64,000 nucleotides of DNA, taken from positions 1,550,001-1,614,000 of the forward strand of contig OZ038458.1 in assembly GCA_964036195.1 (NCBI GenBank), in the 5' to 3' direction. Within the stretch, counting starts at the first letter, position 1; the number at the start of each line of letters is the position of its first letter. Positions 63,420-64,000 of this stretch are shown here, one piece after another. The position numbers and the translations under genes are program-made. The DNA comes from Sphaerolaimus hirsutus. Its lineage: Eukaryota > Nematoda > Chromadorea > Monhysterida > Sphaerolaimidae. Below the pieces are notes generated by a model, which did not search any database, had not been told where the DNA came from, and worked only from the letters and a program-made list of their open reading frames with translations.

Positions 63420-63482
63420 CAAACAACCGAGTATTACAATGAAAACAGAAAATGTGCAGGTGTGCTCAGAACAGGCGTGCAT
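63420..63482 (-). CDS. signal-peptide-like first exon, interrupted by a transposon
   Basis: ATG at 63482 opens MHACSEHTCTFSVFIVILGC, hydrophobic like a secretory signal. The frame resumes at 62286 beyond the hAT-like element (SAAIVSA). TATAAAAA at about 63628 could serve as TATA box. On the other strand a frame is also open across the empty site (ATG at 62265), so the coding strand is not certain. Confidence 0.4.
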
Positions 63483-63706
63483 AATTGCATTGCGTGTGCG
63501 GTGGAACATCAAAGGCGGTTTATCGCTAATCTGTCTTTATATCGAAGTGCCCAGGATTAAGTTCAAACTGCAAAATATTGTGCATGCAACAATGGGTGTC
63601 AACCATTTTTGGAATGGCGTTAAAATTTTTATAATTTTCAGCACCTGGAAATGATAAATACAAGTATTCTTGACATCATATTTAATATAAATACACACAA
63701 TCACAA

Positions 63707-63873
63707 TCACACATCACAGGAAACCGTGCAATCGTCTACATTTTCGAACACATTGTCATTTTTGCCACCATCGGATCTGATGTTCATCTTGAAACATTTA
63801 TCCATGCTTCGAACGTAGACAAAAACCTCATAGAATTGTGATGTAGAATTGCCCACTTGAACAGTTGTGCAGT
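63707..63873 (-). CDS. terminal exon of a secreted Kunitz-like protein
   Basis: Acceptor TTTTTTTCAG, then 54 codons to TGA. The pattern FYEVFVYVRSMDKC, SDGGKNDNVFENVDDC, TVSC matches the C-terminal half of a Kunitz-type inhibitor (FY, GG, NxF and CxxxC positions), but the cysteine expected after GG is absent, so one disulfide is missing or rearranged. The earlier exon or exons with the first cysteine and signal peptide lie beyond the window. ATTAAA follows about 30 bases downstream as a possible polyadenylation signal. Confidence 0.5.
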
Positions 63874-64000
63874 CTGAAAAAAAGCAAAACTGAGTTTACT
63901 GAAAAATGTATCGAAACAGAAAATACCACGTAAAGTCGGCGGACGTTTCACCCTACAAAATCGGAGAGTTATAATTCGCTCGTGAATAGAGCGAACAACG

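Overview
The window is nuclear DNA of an invertebrate animal, most probably an arthropod. Genes are split into small exons with GT-AG introns. One promoter has a TATA box 30 bases upstream of a TCAGTG initiator. The recognisable gene families are animal ones: C2H2 zinc fingers, LDL-receptor class A (LDLa) repeats and a Kunitz-like cysteine-rich domain. No bacterial operons, rRNA or CRISPR arrays are present. Much of the sequence is transposable elements, many nested, and 1606-1805 is an assembly gap. Exon models come from reading frames, splice signals and matching intron phases. No transcripts or database searches were available.

Host genes. (1) Gene A, + strand, 13579 to about 18610: a C2H2 zinc-finger gene of at least six exons. 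(2) Gene B, - strand, 56543 to 48963 and perhaps to 46537: a second zinc-finger gene with the same exon layout and finger spacing, so the two are inverted paralogues. A lone - strand exon at 728-865 may be a third relative. A conserved upstream block holding TTTGGCACACGTGGCACACT lies before gene A (12924), in variant form before gene B (56738), and again at 58423. (3) A secreted LDLa gene, - strand, 46144 to 28486, with a signal-peptide exon. Its long second exon is split by three transposon insertions. (4) A - strand Kunitz-like terminal exon at 63707-63873, followed by a separate signal-peptide-like ORF at 63482 that is interrupted by a transposon.

Mobile elements. A Ty3/Gypsy-type LTR retrotransposon (33610-42331, - strand) has gag, pol with all catalytic motifs, and a third ORF in three phase-0 exons. 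A short, young LTR element (53780-56058, - strand) has identical 168-base LTRs, ACGGC target duplications and a primer-binding site of the same tRNA type. It carries a four-exon, all-phase-0 ORF with an RGG box and no gag or pol. Around these lie hAT-like non-autonomous elements with 8-base duplications (four terminal families or more), Mutator-like elements with 9-base duplications, TA-flanked elements whose termini contain CCGTATTTCCTCGAAATA, an element with 6-base duplications, and kilobase-scale foldback palindromes.

Most notable points. A small inverted-repeat element family starts with (G)GTGCCA and ends with CCCCCAG, and it forms intron 1 of both zinc-finger genes exactly, which is introner behaviour. 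Both LTR elements carry same-strand, phase-0, intron-containing accessory ORFs. In 32238-42609 a four-level nest of elements can be read from target duplications. It sits inside an exon of the LDLa gene.
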